Assembly (NCBI GenBank): GCA_032622095.1
Contig: CP136064.1
Coordinates: 111,090,004-111,154,003 of the forward strand
DNA length: 64,000 nucleotides
Direction: 5' to 3'
Origin: Siphonodentalium dalli
Taxonomy: Eukaryota > Mollusca > Scaphopoda > Gadilida > Siphonodentaliidae
The translations under genes and the position numbers were made by a program. Shown piece by piece: positions 35,130-47,512 of the stretch; position 1 is the stretch's first letter; each line of letters opens with the position of its first letter. Under the pieces are notes generated by a model, which saw nothing but the letters and a program-made list of their open reading frames with translations, did no database searches and had not been told where the DNA came from.

Positions 35130-37739
35130 GGCCAAAAAAAAATGAAAGTGTCAATGACACTGTAGCTCAACTTGGAAAGGGAATAATTTAATGTATTACA
35201 GTCAATGGAGCGATTAGGAATGTGGAAAGTTGAATGTCTAATACTAGTTAAAAGACATGAAGAGAAAAGTAAAATCCAAGATGGCTGCTGGCGGCCATGT
35301 TTTCAGCCGAATGACCCCAAAATGAGTCGTTCCCATCTACATGTCATCGTTAACATCCATGACAAATTTTATGACGATCAGACTAAAGGTACGACCTGTA
35401 GCCCATGCTAAAGAATTTAGTCATACAAAGAGTAAAATCCAAGTTGGCTGCTGGCGGCCATGTTTTTTGGACCAAATGACCCCAAAATGACTCATTCCCA
35501 TCTACATGTCATTATTAACATTCATGACAAATTTTATGATGATCAGACTAAAGGTACAACCTGTAGCTCGTGCTAAAGGATTTAGTAATACAAAGAGTAA
35601 AATCCAAGATGGCTGCTGGCGACCATGTTTTTTGGCCGAATGACCCCAAAATTACTCGTTCCCATCTACATGTCAATATTATCATCCATGACAAATTTCA
35701 TGATGATCAGACTAACAGTACGACCTGTGGCCCGTGCTAATGGATTAAATTTTGAAATCCAAGATGGCCGCTGGTGGCCATGTTTTTTGGACGAATGACC
35801 CCAAAATGACTCGTTCCCATCTACATTCCAATTTCAACAGCCATGACAAATTTTATGATGATCGGACTAAAGGTACGACCTGTAGCCCGTGCTAAAGGAT
35901 TTAGTCATACAAAGAGTGAAATCAAAGATGCCTGCTGGCGGCCATGTTTTTTGGCCGAATGACCCCAAAATGACTCGTTCCCATCTACATGTCATTATTA
36001 ACATTCTTGACAAATTTTATGATGATCAGACTAAAAGTACGACCTGTAGCCCGTGCTAAAGAATTTAGTCATACAAAGAGTAAAATCCAAGATGGCTGCT
36101 GGCGGCCATGTTTTTGGACCAAATGACCCCAAAATTACTCGTTCCCATCTACATGTCAATATTAACATCCATGACAAATTTCATGACGATCAGACAAACA
36201 GTACGCCCTGTAGCCCGTGCTAATGGATTGAATTTTGAAATGCAAGATGGCCACTGGCGGCCATGTTTTTTTACCGAATGACCCCAAAATGAATCATTCT
36301 AGTCTAAATGTTGATGTCAACAGCTATGACAAATTTCATAATGATCCGATCAAAGGTACGACCTGTAGACTTCATTGTTGACGCCTTACGCACACACGGA
36401 CGACGGGCGACAAAGCCATGGCAATAGCTCAAACTTTACAAAGTAAAGTTGAGCTAAAAAAGGTTTTGATTCTCGGGCATAGCCGCGTCTGGAAAAAAGG
36501 CCCGCGTTGAAGCATTTTATTACGATTTTCAAATTGACCGATGCTGTCAAATGATAACACGAAAATGGGAAACTAGAAAAGAGAAATTAGTTATGTTTCA
36601 AACATCGAATATGATAGACATACAATGGTGTATGTGTTGGTATTCAACAACAGACACTAGGCAACGATAACTACCAGGTATATTGTCACCACAAGCTGCC
36701 CAAACCCCAAGTTTATTAAGTCAAATGTGTTTCCGTGCTGTAAACAATTATGTGATTTCCAATTTCGGGAACGCAAACCGGAAAGAAATATGGTGCGTAT
36801 TGGCGATGTGTATGCTGGTTTAATTTAATAGTATTTGAAGTTTTATGGCTAGCATGTATAGTTACTATAGTATAGATGGATAAATATTAAAGTATATAGA
36901 TAGATATAAAATGTATAATCCCGATTTAAACTTTGATTGTTTTAGTTCCGTTTCCGTCTTTGTTGTATTCCGTGTTTTATATACGCAGTAACAGAGAACG
37001 AGAATCGAACGGACCTCAAACAAATATGTCCATGCGTGTTCTATTTAATTAAGTTTAAATTCACTGATTTTACTGAATATATTTGGTGACGAAATTATCC
37101 GAGAGCACCATTTTATAGTGTGCAAATATATTTTTAACGTTGTATTTTGGCTTGTTGGAAATAAAGATTGATCCATAACCGAAAAATCGTAATTTTATTC
37201 CCAATGATTCAGTGATTTTAGAAATTAGAAACACTCGGTAGTCGGTGTCAAGGCTGTTAATTGTGCATAGATCATAGATGTACTAAACTGTGAATACTAC
37301 CGAAAGGGTGTGCCTTTGAATGCAGAAAATCAAGAAACAGGTAACTGAGGTGTGGCAGATGCAAACTAAAATTAAATGCAACAAACAGTCTATGACATTT
37401 AAATAAAAAATATGAAGTGTTTTCCATGTTAATGACATTGAAAAAAATTGATATATACTATAAAAAGGTACATTCATATATCAAATATACCAACAATATA
37501 TATATGATGTACGGGTAGTATAATGTGATAATTGGTCATTCTTTATAGTGCAATACATTAGTTTATATCAAAACAATGTTCTCCTTAGATTTTCTTAACC
37601 TGGGAAGGTATAATAACCCATGCTAACTATGGGCATTATCCCCATAACAAAAATAAAAAATAAAAATAAAACCCTCGCTCCCTCGTCGATTCTCAAAAAA
37701 AATTGCCCGAGAATCAAAACCCTTTTTTTTTTTTTGGCC
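35130..37739. mobile_element. Family I Harbinger-like element, copy 1, split by array G1
   Basis: The left end TAA-ggccaaaaaaaaa at 35127-35141 is separated from its continuation aaggttttgattctcgggca (36460 on) by insertion G1. The right end is tgcccgagaatcaaaaccc, poly-T, ggcc-TAA (37736-37742). Terminal inverted repeats are about 35 bp and the flanking triplet TAA fits Harbinger. It is non-coding. Confidence 0.75.
35142..36459. repeat. Family G element 1: array of ~164 bp units (about 7)
   Basis: It starts aatgaaagtgtcaatgacac (hairpin agtgtcaatgacact) then tagctcaacttggaaaggg; it ends with ggacgacgggcgacaaagcc and aagtaaagttgagctaaaaa, so tagctcaactt is inverted at the two ends. Units of ~164 bp contain aaatccaagatggctgctgg, cgttcccatctacatgtcat and aaaggtacgacctgtagccc. 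Confidence 0.85.
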
Positions 37740-38176
37740 TAATACCTGAAATTCATCTTTATTGGCAATGTTGGGGTATTTAAGTTGTGTCCACAATCAT
37801 ACAATATTGGTACACTAAAAAATATGGAATACCATTCCAATGACTGTCACATTTAAAGGGCAGATAACTCTTTCATATAGTTTTATGGTACCAAATATGT
37901 ATGTTTTGACGACCAAATTAAATCTCACTGACAGAACCTGAAATCTCACTGACTGGCAGAGTCAATCTCCCTGACAGGAAAAAATGGGGGTAACAGGTCT
38001 GGTTCTATCCTTTCTCGGGGGCACAAGTGCCGTATCAACAAACTAATTAACAGTAAACACACATGTCATTCTGTGTTTATTACATGCCACCAGTCCGTGA
38101 ATCCATGAATTATTAGAGCTCTTTCCATCAATGTATCACATTTTTATAATCAATACATTTGAAAAATGATCAAGGA

Positions 38177-38219
38177 AATATGGGTTGATACAAAAATCGG
38201 ACTTGGCACTGAAAGGGTT
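38177..38219. mobile_element. Family B-variant right-end fragment
   Basis: aatatgggttgatacaaaaa, tcgg, then ttggcactgaaaggg-TTAA; the same end occurs at 13842-13884. Confidence 0.6.
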
Positions 38220-38725
38220 AAAATAAACTAGACTTACAAGGTTTATTCAAACACATACAGGTCTTGTTTTTTCGTGAATGATGATGCTATTAGCCTATTA
38301 TTTTATAGTTCTGGTTTCATAGTTCATAGAACGTCATCTACGTTGTGTGATATCAATGGGGTGCATATGGAACATATGGTTCATACGCATTTTTAAATAT
38401 GGAACAGCAGGAAAACTGTAATACTAGGAACACGCATGTGATAAAGGCTTTAACTAAATAATCCATATAATTAGGCAGCTTCAGTAAAATCTAAGAATAA
38501 TTGTGTCCTGTAGTACAGTGCACCAAATAATTCAATGGTGAAATAAATGGCCACCTGCCAATACATCCTCTGAAATAAGATCGCAAAATACCAGTTTGGC
38601 TTATCAAGAAGATCATGGAGTTATGGATGTCACATGGGCAGTCGAAAGAACCTGTGACATAAAGCAACTGTTTTTCAAACTGACAAGCACAAATGAGGAT
38701 ATAATCCCAGGTAAAGATCACTTAC

Positions 38726-38781
38726 CTATCAGATCCTAACAATCGAAATATCCGACTTTTATCACAAATTTCTTGAGTTAC
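38726..38781 (-). CDS. MAP4K5: MAP4K5-like exon g, CNH domain
   Basis: This 56 bp exon has acceptor ...ccctttctcattttcag and donor GTAAGTGAT. It encodes 18 residues, VTQEICDKSRIFRLLGSD, plus AG, which forms arginine with the first base of the last exon 32.6 kb away. VTQEI-D--RIFRLLGSDR is the conserved penultimate segment of MAP4K3/5. A microexon this small is hard to call without the protein family as guide. Confidence 0.95.
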
Positions 38782-38838
38782 CTGAAAATGAGAAAGGGCG
38801 CATCAGACAAATATCAAATTAACAAAACAGAAGCTTAA

Positions 38839-39798
38839 GGCCAAAAAAAAAAAAGGTTTTGGTTCTCAGGCACCGCCGCATTGAATAAAAAGGGCCGCAT
38901 TAGGCCTTTTTATTGCAATGCCTGATGTTATGACAAAAAAAGTTACGAAAAAAAAAATTTGAAAAAAAAAAAACATTCTTTTTTTCGGGGGATACAGATA
39001 TCTGTGTTGAATAATAGTGTGCATTGAGCTCTAACATGTAATGTGTTAAAAAGTGACTTGCAGGCTTACAACATGAAGTAGATGACTACAATTAAGAAAA
39101 TGATAAGCTGACCCTCATGCTCTTCTTACAATTAGTCATTGTGAACTAACTTACACTAATTGTAACAAAAGAACATAATAGTCAATGATGTGCGAAAATA
39201 TTTCTTTTCCCAGAGAGTGATTACAAACTGGAATAGTTTATCAGATTACATTGTTTCCACTGAATCGGTTCAACAATTCAAGGAGTTATTCGATAACAAC
39301 TGTTATAACGAGCGATATATGTACGACTAAACGTCATGGATAATTTTAAAACAATTAATTCATTTACGTTATTCTATACATGTATGTTATTATGTGAAAG
39401 GGGTAAAAGTCATGGCGACTTACTCCCCAAACATTGATGATGATGATGTAACTTTATACAATTGAAAGGCACAGAACTAAATTCAGGATCACATATTAGA
39501 ATGGAGCGGTATCAGTTTTTAGACAACAATAACAGTAGTTAATGTCAGGTGCATTATATAATGTTAGGTAATCCCAGTCATTACACTGGTAGTACAATGT
39601 CATTTTTATATAAGATTAAATGAGTTTATATGCATAACAGTTCCCTCTACATTTCTGGTTATTACTAGACAGCGGAAGGTATCTTTGTCCATGCTTACTA
39701 TGCGCAGAAAAAAATAAAAAATAAAAATAAAACCCTCCCTCCCTCATTGATTTGAAAAAAAAATTGCCCGAGAACCAAAACACTTTTTTTTTTTGGCC
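38839..39798. mobile_element. Family I Harbinger-like element, copy 2
   Basis: A 960 bp element with ends ggccaaaaaaaaaaaaggtt / aaccaaaacactttt..ggcc and TAA at 38836-38838 and 39799-39801. It is more diverged from copies 1 and 3. The acceptor of exon g is only about 55 bp to its left. Confidence 0.78.
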
Positions 39799-39949
39799 TA
39801 ATTCATCTGAGTTACTGTTCCTAGGAGTAACCAAATCAATTGTACATAAAAGGCCTTTTTTAGAAATGAAATTTTTATTTTGGGAACAATCATTGAATTA
39901 AAATTTGCTTCCCAACTCTCTAGGTTGTTAACACACCTAGTTTTATTTG

Positions 39950-40317
39950 ATTCACCAAAATAACTGGGAAATTCAAAGTCACCAAGGGCCATAACCATGG
40001 TAATAATGAGTTGACTAAACCCAAATTTTAACTTGACCTGTATTTTCATATGAGTAATCCATAAACCAAATTTGAAAACAATCTGATACCTATAACTGAA
40101 TTATCATCCGGAAACCAAAATAATCAGCAAATTTTAAGTTGACAAAGACCATAACTATGGTAAAAATGTGCAAATCTCAACAATATTCGAATCTGGTCTG
40201 TGTTTTCATGTGGGTAATCCACATACACAACTTGAAACAATCAGATTACGAAAACTAAAGTTATCGACGGCAAACAATCTGGGAGCGACCACAGACGGAC
40301 ACTGGTGATTTATATAG
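39950..40317. repeat. Family F-related tandem-core fragment
   Basis: gggccataaccatggtaata, gacctgtattttcatatgag and gttatcatccggaaacc, in about three decayed units. Confidence 0.65.
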
Positions 40318-40509
40318 TCCCTGTTCAATTTCATCAGGTAGATCACATTTCTATACGAATAGATCATTTAGTTACGACATAATAGACACAAAATAGTGAA
40401 CTCTGAAAAAGATAGTTATTTGTATTTGCTTTCTACGAGAATTTTATGAGGACTGTATTTGAAGTTTGACCTCTCATTATTGAATGGATTCTCCTAATCC
40501 GTTATAAAA
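40318..40509. repeat. Direct repeat, left of exon f
   Basis: tcctgttcaatttcatcagg to gaatggattctcc; matches 41738-41928 in the same orientation with scattered substitutions. The right edge runs into a family C end. Confidence 0.85.
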
Positions 40510-41295
40510 TCTTTTTTGGGGGACATATGGGGTTCTGCTTGTTTTTAACAAAATGGGAAAAAGCTCAGAGGAAACATCTGCACTAGCCACTTGAAACTCA
40601 TTAATTTGAAAATATGGTCTCTCTTCCATTAACTATTTATATATAGAAGCTGCATGTGTTTTTGAGTCAATGCACATTTTTTGGATTGGGTGAGAATCAA
40701 TCTCCAGCCTATGATGGCTAGCGCCTTGTGACACAAAGTCTGAGGTTAATACTAAATGGCCACTGAAGCGACCCAAATAATGGAAGCTCAAATGGCCACT
40801 GGATCAGATGTCGCACAAGGTATTCAATTGAAAATTTACATGAAGCTGTGCCATCTACCATATATTTATATATATATAGTTATTAACAGTATTATATAAT
40901 ACTGTGGCAGAACCAAAGGAATTTCTTCACCAGAAATTAATACCTCTTCCGATTTTATGATATAGTAACATTATGAGGCAACACATGTTACAAATTTAGA
41001 ACATTACTCAGTGCAACTGCGATCTATGTACATGTTATTCAATTGCAAATACATCTTTTCAATCACTTTACAGAAAAATATGTATGACAGCAGAATACTA
41101 ATACAAATGTGACTTCAAATGAGCTTCAAAAAAAATTCTTAAAAGTTATTGATGCAAGGACTTTACAAGATTTATTGTTGCAAACTTTATGCAATGCGAA
41201 TAAAATATTTTTGGCCTGAGAAATGGAAATTTACTTGTCGTGGCCTTATACCAAATAGCCAGGTTTATATCTGAAAGGAATCAATGTGGTCTTAC
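40510..41295. other. Non-coding intron DNA
   Basis: No feature beyond short AT-rich tracts and ~10 TA dinucleotides near 40861-40880. Confidence 0.5.
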
Positions 41296-41366
41296 CTCGT
41301 TTGTTTTGAAACTCCTGCCTTGCATACCATGTTTATGAAAGGCTAATACACTGTCTGGCAAACAGA
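41296..41366 (-). CDS. MAP4K5: MAP4K5-like exon f, CNH domain
   Basis: This 71 bp exon has acceptor ...ttctctttcag and donor GTAAGACC. With the G from exon e it encodes 24 residues; CLPDSVLAFHKHGMQGRSF is the most recognisable stretch in the window, and HGMQG-SF-(S/T)-E is a family hallmark. It ends on a codon boundary. The exon lies between two ~190 bp direct repeats (40318-40509 and 41738-41928) and next to a palindromic element at 41428-41685. Confidence 0.95.
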
Positions 41367-41427
41367 CTGAAAGAGAATATAGAGACAAAATTACACATTT
41401 GTAAATGGATTGACAAAGCAGAGAATT

Positions 41428-41685
41428 AACCCTTTCATGATGGGAGCTGCGCTGGTGCAGCATTAAAGATCTTGTGCCAGTGCATTCTCATATATGCGAG
41501 TCTCCCATAGGGAGCCTTGCATATATAAGAGAATACACTGACTCACAAGGTCAAGGTAAATATTGTTAGGCCAATGTATTCTCTTATATATGTGAGGCTC
41601 CCTATGGGAGACTCGCATATATAAGAGAATGCATTGGCACAGGGTTTTTCGCAAAATTTCAAGTAGCTCCAGTCATGGAAGGGTT
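41428..41685. mobile_element. Family B MITE, copy 4 (TTAA-flanked, complete)
   Basis: TTAACCCTTTCATGATGGGA left and AGTCATGGAAGGG-TTAA right, two hairpin modules separated by ctcacaaggtcaaggtaaat. It is 61 bp from the exon f acceptor. Confidence 0.85.
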
Positions 41686-41737
41686 AAGAGTGATCAAGAT
41701 TTCCAATCTCTTTTGCCCTTTACCTAAAATTACTAAT

Positions 41738-41928
41738 TCCTGTTCAATTTCATCAGGTAGATCATATTTCTATATAAATACATCATTTAGTTATGATATA
41801 ATAGACACAAAATAGTCAACTCTGAAAAAGATAGTTATTTGTTCTGGCTTTCTATAAAGAATTTATGAGGACTGTATTTGGAGTTTGACCTCTCATTATT
41901 GAATGGATTCTCCTATTCAGTTATAAAA
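41738..41928. repeat. Direct repeat, right of exon f
   Basis: Partner of 40318-40509. Together they bracket exon f and family B copy 4 at a distance of 1.42 kb. Confidence 0.85.
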
Positions 41929-42983
41929 GTATACATTGGATGAATGAATTTCGGATAAAAATTGATGGCTCCCATCTAGAGGTCACACCCGAAGATCCGT
42001 ATGAAGTTTGGTGATGATCAGATGTGACCTGTAGGTCAAGTTGAACTAATCAGTTGATATTTGTTGAAGTTATCGCGATCAATATTCAGGAATATGAACT
42101 AATATAATTAAGGGCCATAACTACACCCAATGTAGGTGGACCTGGCCGGTTTTCGAACTTGATCAAGAATTTATGGAGCAATTTAAAGTTCAAGTTATCG
42201 CGCTATCACCATAGATCTGTAGATGCCCGCCAGACCTGTTAAGTTTCACAGATTGTCTGTGAGACTCACGGATTGCCACAAAACAAAGTTTTTTTATTTT
42301 TTAAATTCGTGCATTTGCGGGAATTCCCCAAATGACAGTGACTTCCTTATTTCCAGTACCGTAAATACCCACACATTGATGACATTCACAGAATGTACCG
42401 TCGGTAACTTTGATGTTCCCTCTGATTGAAGACTGATATTAATTGATTTTCACACCTATCAAGGTGTGTTGTTATAGTATACAATACGTATAATCACAAG
42501 TTTGCAGCTGTATTGTAAGGCCCCATTGATGCAAATTTCTTAGTAATGGATTAGTCACACTGGTATGCATTACGATTGAAATGTGTCCATTTCGTTTGCG
42601 GGTAAAACTGAAAGACGGGTTATTTTGTACTTTCGGTTTCACGCATACATGTCCGGTTGTAAGCTGTGTAACACGGGTTCGTTTTTACTTATTTTAGACA
42701 AAGTTTCTGCTTCTTAAAATTAGTTAATAAATGGTGGAATGTGTGAATTTCTTTTGTAGTTTATTCCGATTTTGTACTTTCGGCTTCGCGCATATCCGGC
42801 TGTATCCGGTGGAATTCTGAGAAATTATAATTAGTTTATACGAAGTGTCTGCTTTTTTCTCTTTTCAATAAATGGTGGTATCTCCCACTCACAGCAGCTC
42901 TATTACAACTACCAACAGGACATTCATTACCATTTTATTTAGGTCTATATATTTATAAAATAAACAAATAGAAACTCATAATA
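41929..42983. other. Non-coding DNA with a family F trace
   Basis: agggccataactacacccaa and aagttcaagttatcgcgcta at 42110-42210 are family F-like. Related phrases gcttc-cgcatat-ccgg repeat at 42640 and 42780. No exon. Confidence 0.5.
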
Positions 42984-45762
42984 ATGAAAGTGTCAATGAC
43001 ACTGTAGCTCAACTTGGAAAGGGAATAATTTAATGTATTACAGTCAATGGAGCGATTAGGAATGTGGAAAGTTGAATGTCTAATACTAGTTTATAGACAT
43101 GAAGAGAAAAGTAAAATCCAAGATGGCTGCTGGCGGCCATGTTTTCGGCCGAATGACCCCAAAATCATTGTATCCCATCCACATGTCATCGTTAACATCC
43201 ATGACAAATTTTATGACGATCAGACTAAAGGTACGACCTGTAGCCCATGCTAAAGGATTTAGTCATACAAAGAGTAAAATCCAAGATGGCTGCTGGCGGC
43301 CATGTTTTTTGGCCGAATGACCCCAAAATGACTCGTTCCCATCTACATGTCATTATTAACATTCATGACAAATTTTATGATGATCAGAATAAAGGTACGA
43401 CCTGTAGCCCGTGTTAAAGGATTTAGTCATACAAAGAGTAAAATCCAAGATGGCTGCTGGCGGCCATGTTTTTGGCCGAATGACCCCAAAATGACTCGTT
43501 CCCATCTACATGTCATTATTAACATTCTGGACAAATTTTATGATGATCAGACTAAAAGTAGGACCTGTAGCCCGTGCTAAAGGATTTAGTCATACAAAGA
43601 GTAAAATCCAAGATGGCTGCTGGCGACCATGTTTTTTGGCCGAATGACCCCAAAATTACTCGTTCCCATCTACATGTCATTGTTAATATCCATGACAAAT
43701 TTTATGATGATCAGACTAAAGGTACGACCTGTAGCCCGTGCTAAAGGATTTAGTCATACAAAGAGTAAAATCCAAGATGGCTGCTGGCGACCATGTTTTT
43801 TGGCCGAATGACCCCAAAGTTACTCGTTCCCATCTACATGTCATTGTTAACATCCATGACAAATTTTATGATGATCAGACGAACAGTACGACCTGTGGCC
43901 CGTGCTAATGGATTAAATTTGGAAATCCAAGATGGCCGCTGCGTCCATGTTTTCTGTCCGAATGACCCCAAAATGACTCGTTCCCATCTACATTCCAATT
44001 TCAACAGCCATGACAAATGTTATGATGATCAGACTGAAGGTACGACCTGTAGCCCATGCTAAAGGATTTAGTCATACAAAGAGTAAAATCCAAGATGGCT
44101 GCTGGCGACCATGTTTTTTGGCCGAATGACCCCAAAATTACTCGTTCCCATCTGCATGTCATTTTTAACATCCATGACAAATTTTATGATGATCAGACGA
44201 ACAGTACGACCTGTGGCCCGTGCTAATGGATTAAATTTGGAAATCCAAGATGGCCGCTGGTGGCCATGTTTTTTGTCCGAATGACCCCAAAATGACTCGT
44301 TCCCATCTACATTCCAATTTCAACAGCCATGACAAATTATATGATGATCAGAATAAAGGTACGACCTGTAGCCCGTGCTAAAGGATTTAGTCATACAAAG
44401 AGTAAAATCCAAGATGGCTGCTGGCGGCCATGTTTTTCGGCCGAATGACCCCAAAATGACTCGTTCCCATCTACATGTCATTATTAACATTCTTGACAAA
44501 TTTTATGATGATCAGACTAAAAGTAGGACCTGTAGCCCATGCTAAAGGATTTAGTCATACAAAGAGTAAAATCCAAGATGGCTGCTGGCGGCCATGTTTT
44601 TTGGCCGAATGACCCCAAAATTACTCGTTCCCATCTACATGTCATTGTTAATATCCATGACAAATTTTATGATGATCAGACTAAAGGTACGACCTGTAGC
44701 CCGTGCTAAAGGATTTAGTCATACAAAGAGTAAAATCCAAGATGGCTGCTGGCGACCATGTTTTTTGGCCAAATGACCCCAAAATGACTCGTTCCCATCT
44801 ACATGTCATTGTCAATATCCATGACAAATTTTATGATGATCAGACTAAAGGTACGACCTGCAGCCCGTGCTAAAGAATTTAGTCATACAAAGAGTAAAAT
44901 CCAAGATGGCTGCTGGCGGCCATGTTTTTTGGCCGAATGACCCCAAAATTACTCGTTCCCATCTACATGTCAATATTATCATCCATGACAAATTTCATGA
45001 TGATCAGACAAACAGTACGACCTGTGGCCCGTGCTAATGGATTAAATTTTGAAATCCAAGATGGCCACTGCGTCCATGTTTTCTGTCCGAATGACCCAAA
45101 ATGACTTGTTCCCATCTACATTCCAATTTCAACAGCCATGACAAATTTCATGATGATCAGACTAAAGGTACGACCTGTAGCCCGTGCTAAAGGATTTAGT
45201 CATACAAAGAGTAAAATCCAAGATGGCTGCTGGCGTCATGTTTTTTGGCTGAATGACCCCAAAATGACTCGTTCCCATCTACATGTCATTATTAACATTC
45301 TTGACAAATTTTATGATGATCAGACTAAAAGTACGACCTGTAGCTCGTGCTAAAGAATTTAGTCATACAAAGAGTAAAATCCAAGATGGCTGCTGGCAGC
45401 CATGTTTTTGGGTCGAATGACCCTAAAATTACTCGTTCCCATCTACATGACAATATTAACATCCATGACAAATTTCATGATGATCAGACAAACAGTACGG
45501 CCTGTAGCCCGTGCTAATGGATTGAATTTTGAAATCCAAGATGGCCGCTGGCGGCCATGTTTTTTTTCCGAATGACCCCAAACTTAATCATTCTGGTCTA
45601 AATGTTGATGTCAACAGCTAAGACAAATTTCATAATGATCCGACCAAAGGTACGACCTGTAGCCTGCATTGTTGATGCCTTACATACACACGCACACACG
45701 GACGACGGACGACAAAGCCATGGCAATAGCTCAAACTTTATAAAGTAAAGTTGAGCTAAAAA
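42984..45762. repeat. Family G element 2: array of ~164 bp units (about 16)
   Basis: The first ~110 bp are essentially identical to G1, and it has the same tagctcaactt / aagttgagcta inverted ends. Two monomer classes alternate irregularly: one with catacaaagagtaaaatcca, the other with aatggattaaatttngaaat. Frame starts spaced at exactly 164 bp (43629, 43793; 44594, 44758, 44922) reflect the unit, not genes. Confidence 0.92.
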
Positions 45763-45992
45763 CTATAAATATTCATCATAAAAATTATTTTTGGAACATG
45801 AACATATTTGGGCATACTTCCCGCAAAAATCTCCTGGATTGACATTTTCAAAACTTAACAGGTCTGATGCCCGACGTCCACCCGCAAACCGACCAAAAAA
45901 ATATATGCTCTCCGTCATCCAGTTTCCCATAATGGCAACTGCCTGAGTACACAAGTATTTATATTTAATGGCCTTGATGATATGCTATTTAC

Positions 45993-46085
45993 CTAATGAC
46001 TGGACTGGAGAATCAAAATGAAGTTCTGAAGCTTGCTTCCGTGAAGACTTTAGTTTCCCTGAAGAATTTACAATTTTGATATACT
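45993..46085 (-). CDS. MAP4K5: MAP4K5-like exon e, CNH domain
   Basis: This 93 bp exon has acceptor ...ttctttttttcag and donor GTAAATAGC. AG completes a lysine codon, followed by 30 residues beginning YIKIVNSSGKLKSSRK and ending HFDSPVQSL, then one G carried into exon f. The KIV--GKLKSS-K-AS pattern is diagnostic of MAP4K3/5. Array G2 of 164 bp repeats ends at 45762, 231 bp downstream of this exon on the minus strand. Confidence 0.94.
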
Positions 46086-46438
46086 CTGAAAAAAAAGAAG
46101 TGATAATAAGTATTGATGTTAATTAAGTGGACAGACACAACGTGACAGTTCCAAAAGCAATTTAAAAAGGATTTCAAGCATGTTATTGAGTGGTCAGATG
46201 TTAAAAGCATGCAGAAACTAAAACTTCATAGATTGCTGCATTTTAAAAACATAGTTCCTTTTCCTTTTTGTTGTCCTCAGAAATCAAATTTGTTATTCTG
46301 TTTGTGACATACATCAATAATTTGCTTTTAATATGTACCATATGAATGGCTAAACTTTTCAACAGACTAAACATGGTTGTTGTCTAAGAACATGGCAATG
46401 TAATATTGGCCAGTATGAGCACTACCATTATTACTTAC

Positions 46439-46504
46439 TATCATAGCAGACTAGAATTGTATCTTTTTCCAACTGTGTAATGTTAGTTATAGGAAGTAGT
46501 TCAC
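46439..46504 (-). CDS. MAP4K5: MAP4K5-like exon d, CNH domain
   Basis: This 66 bp exon has acceptor ...ttctttttcag and a strong GTAAGTAAT donor. Two bases complete a glycine, then come 21 residues, ELLPITNITQLEKDTILVCYD in two overlapping motifs (TQLEKDT and LVCYD), and a final A that starts a lysine codon. TQLE-DT-LVC is strongly conserved in the family. The following intron is only 353 bp, the shortest in the window. Confidence 0.93.
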
Positions 46505-47512
46505 CTGAAAAAGAATGATATATTGTGAGAGTAGGAGCAGAAGAAGGAACACACAGATTTCCATATGGATTGCTATTGAAAATTCAGAGACTTACATGAC
46601 AATTTAAAATCAGTTAAATGATATATGTGTGCTAATTATGCTACATCAAACTGATATTTTACTATTCAACTATTGCAACCGCTTGAAGGATGTAACATTC
46701 AACTATTTTTGATGAAAACTTGGAAAACATTAGTTGTACTCTTTCGTAAACAGGACGTCAGGACTATGAAAGAACGTAAATATTTAGTTCGTCCTTCAGA
46801 AGTTTAACAAACGGCCGTCTGAACATTTCCCACCAATAAATAGTAATCCTTCTGCACTCATTTTTACCGAACACTCCTCTAAATTAATAATAGACCAAAG
46901 TGACTCTTGTTGGCGAAATCATTCTCGTTTGTTTATCAGCAATCTATTTGGGACGAAAGCATGGCTGTTTGTTTACATTATTGCCTGGTTCAGACGTCAT
47001 GTTTTACGAAATAGCACAGCCAATTCTGTTGAATATTTGGAATGTAATAGTTTAATTATGAATTCTTCAAATGGGTTTAGTATCTGTAATAGTAATAATA
47101 ATATTAGAAAACACGTTAATACTTTTGCGCATTAATTCTTTTTGCTGAAACTGCAAATTTAATAATGTGCTACAACGAATGATCGGAGAATGCACAGTGA
47201 CTAAAATGAAATGCCACAAAATGTTACAGCCTAGTTCGTTGCATGGCAAAATAACAACACCCTACTTGTACCACATGTACTCTTAGAGTGAGACAAATAA
47301 TATATATTATTTAGACATTCTTATTGTTTGTGATTTTCAACCAGTACCAATAAGATGAATAACTAACAGATCAATTAGTGAGATTTCATGTCAGAAGAGA
47401 ATCAAAAACTGAATTAAGTATGCATTTAGTGACCTCAAGGTATCAATGAATATTTTATAGCATACTATTCAATGGAATTGCTGTAAAACATTGGCTACTT
47501 TATTGGACATAG
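46505..47512. other. Intron DNA with a decayed family C copy
   Basis: gaacatttcccaccaataaa, tagtaatccttctgcactc and aattaataatagacca at about 46740-46925 are family C. Nothing else is recognised. Confidence 0.45.

Noticed and set aside
41281-41463. 60-codon minus-strand ORF taken as a separate gene
   Set aside because: Its last part is exon f; the first part is intron and MITE sequence.
43047-45353. Many plus-strand ORFs with 'KSKIQDGCWRPCF'
   Set aside because: They repeat at 164 bp steps through array G2, and identical frames occur in G1; repeat artefacts.
46013-46210. 65-codon minus-strand ORF
   Set aside because: It crosses the exon e acceptor in a non-coding frame.
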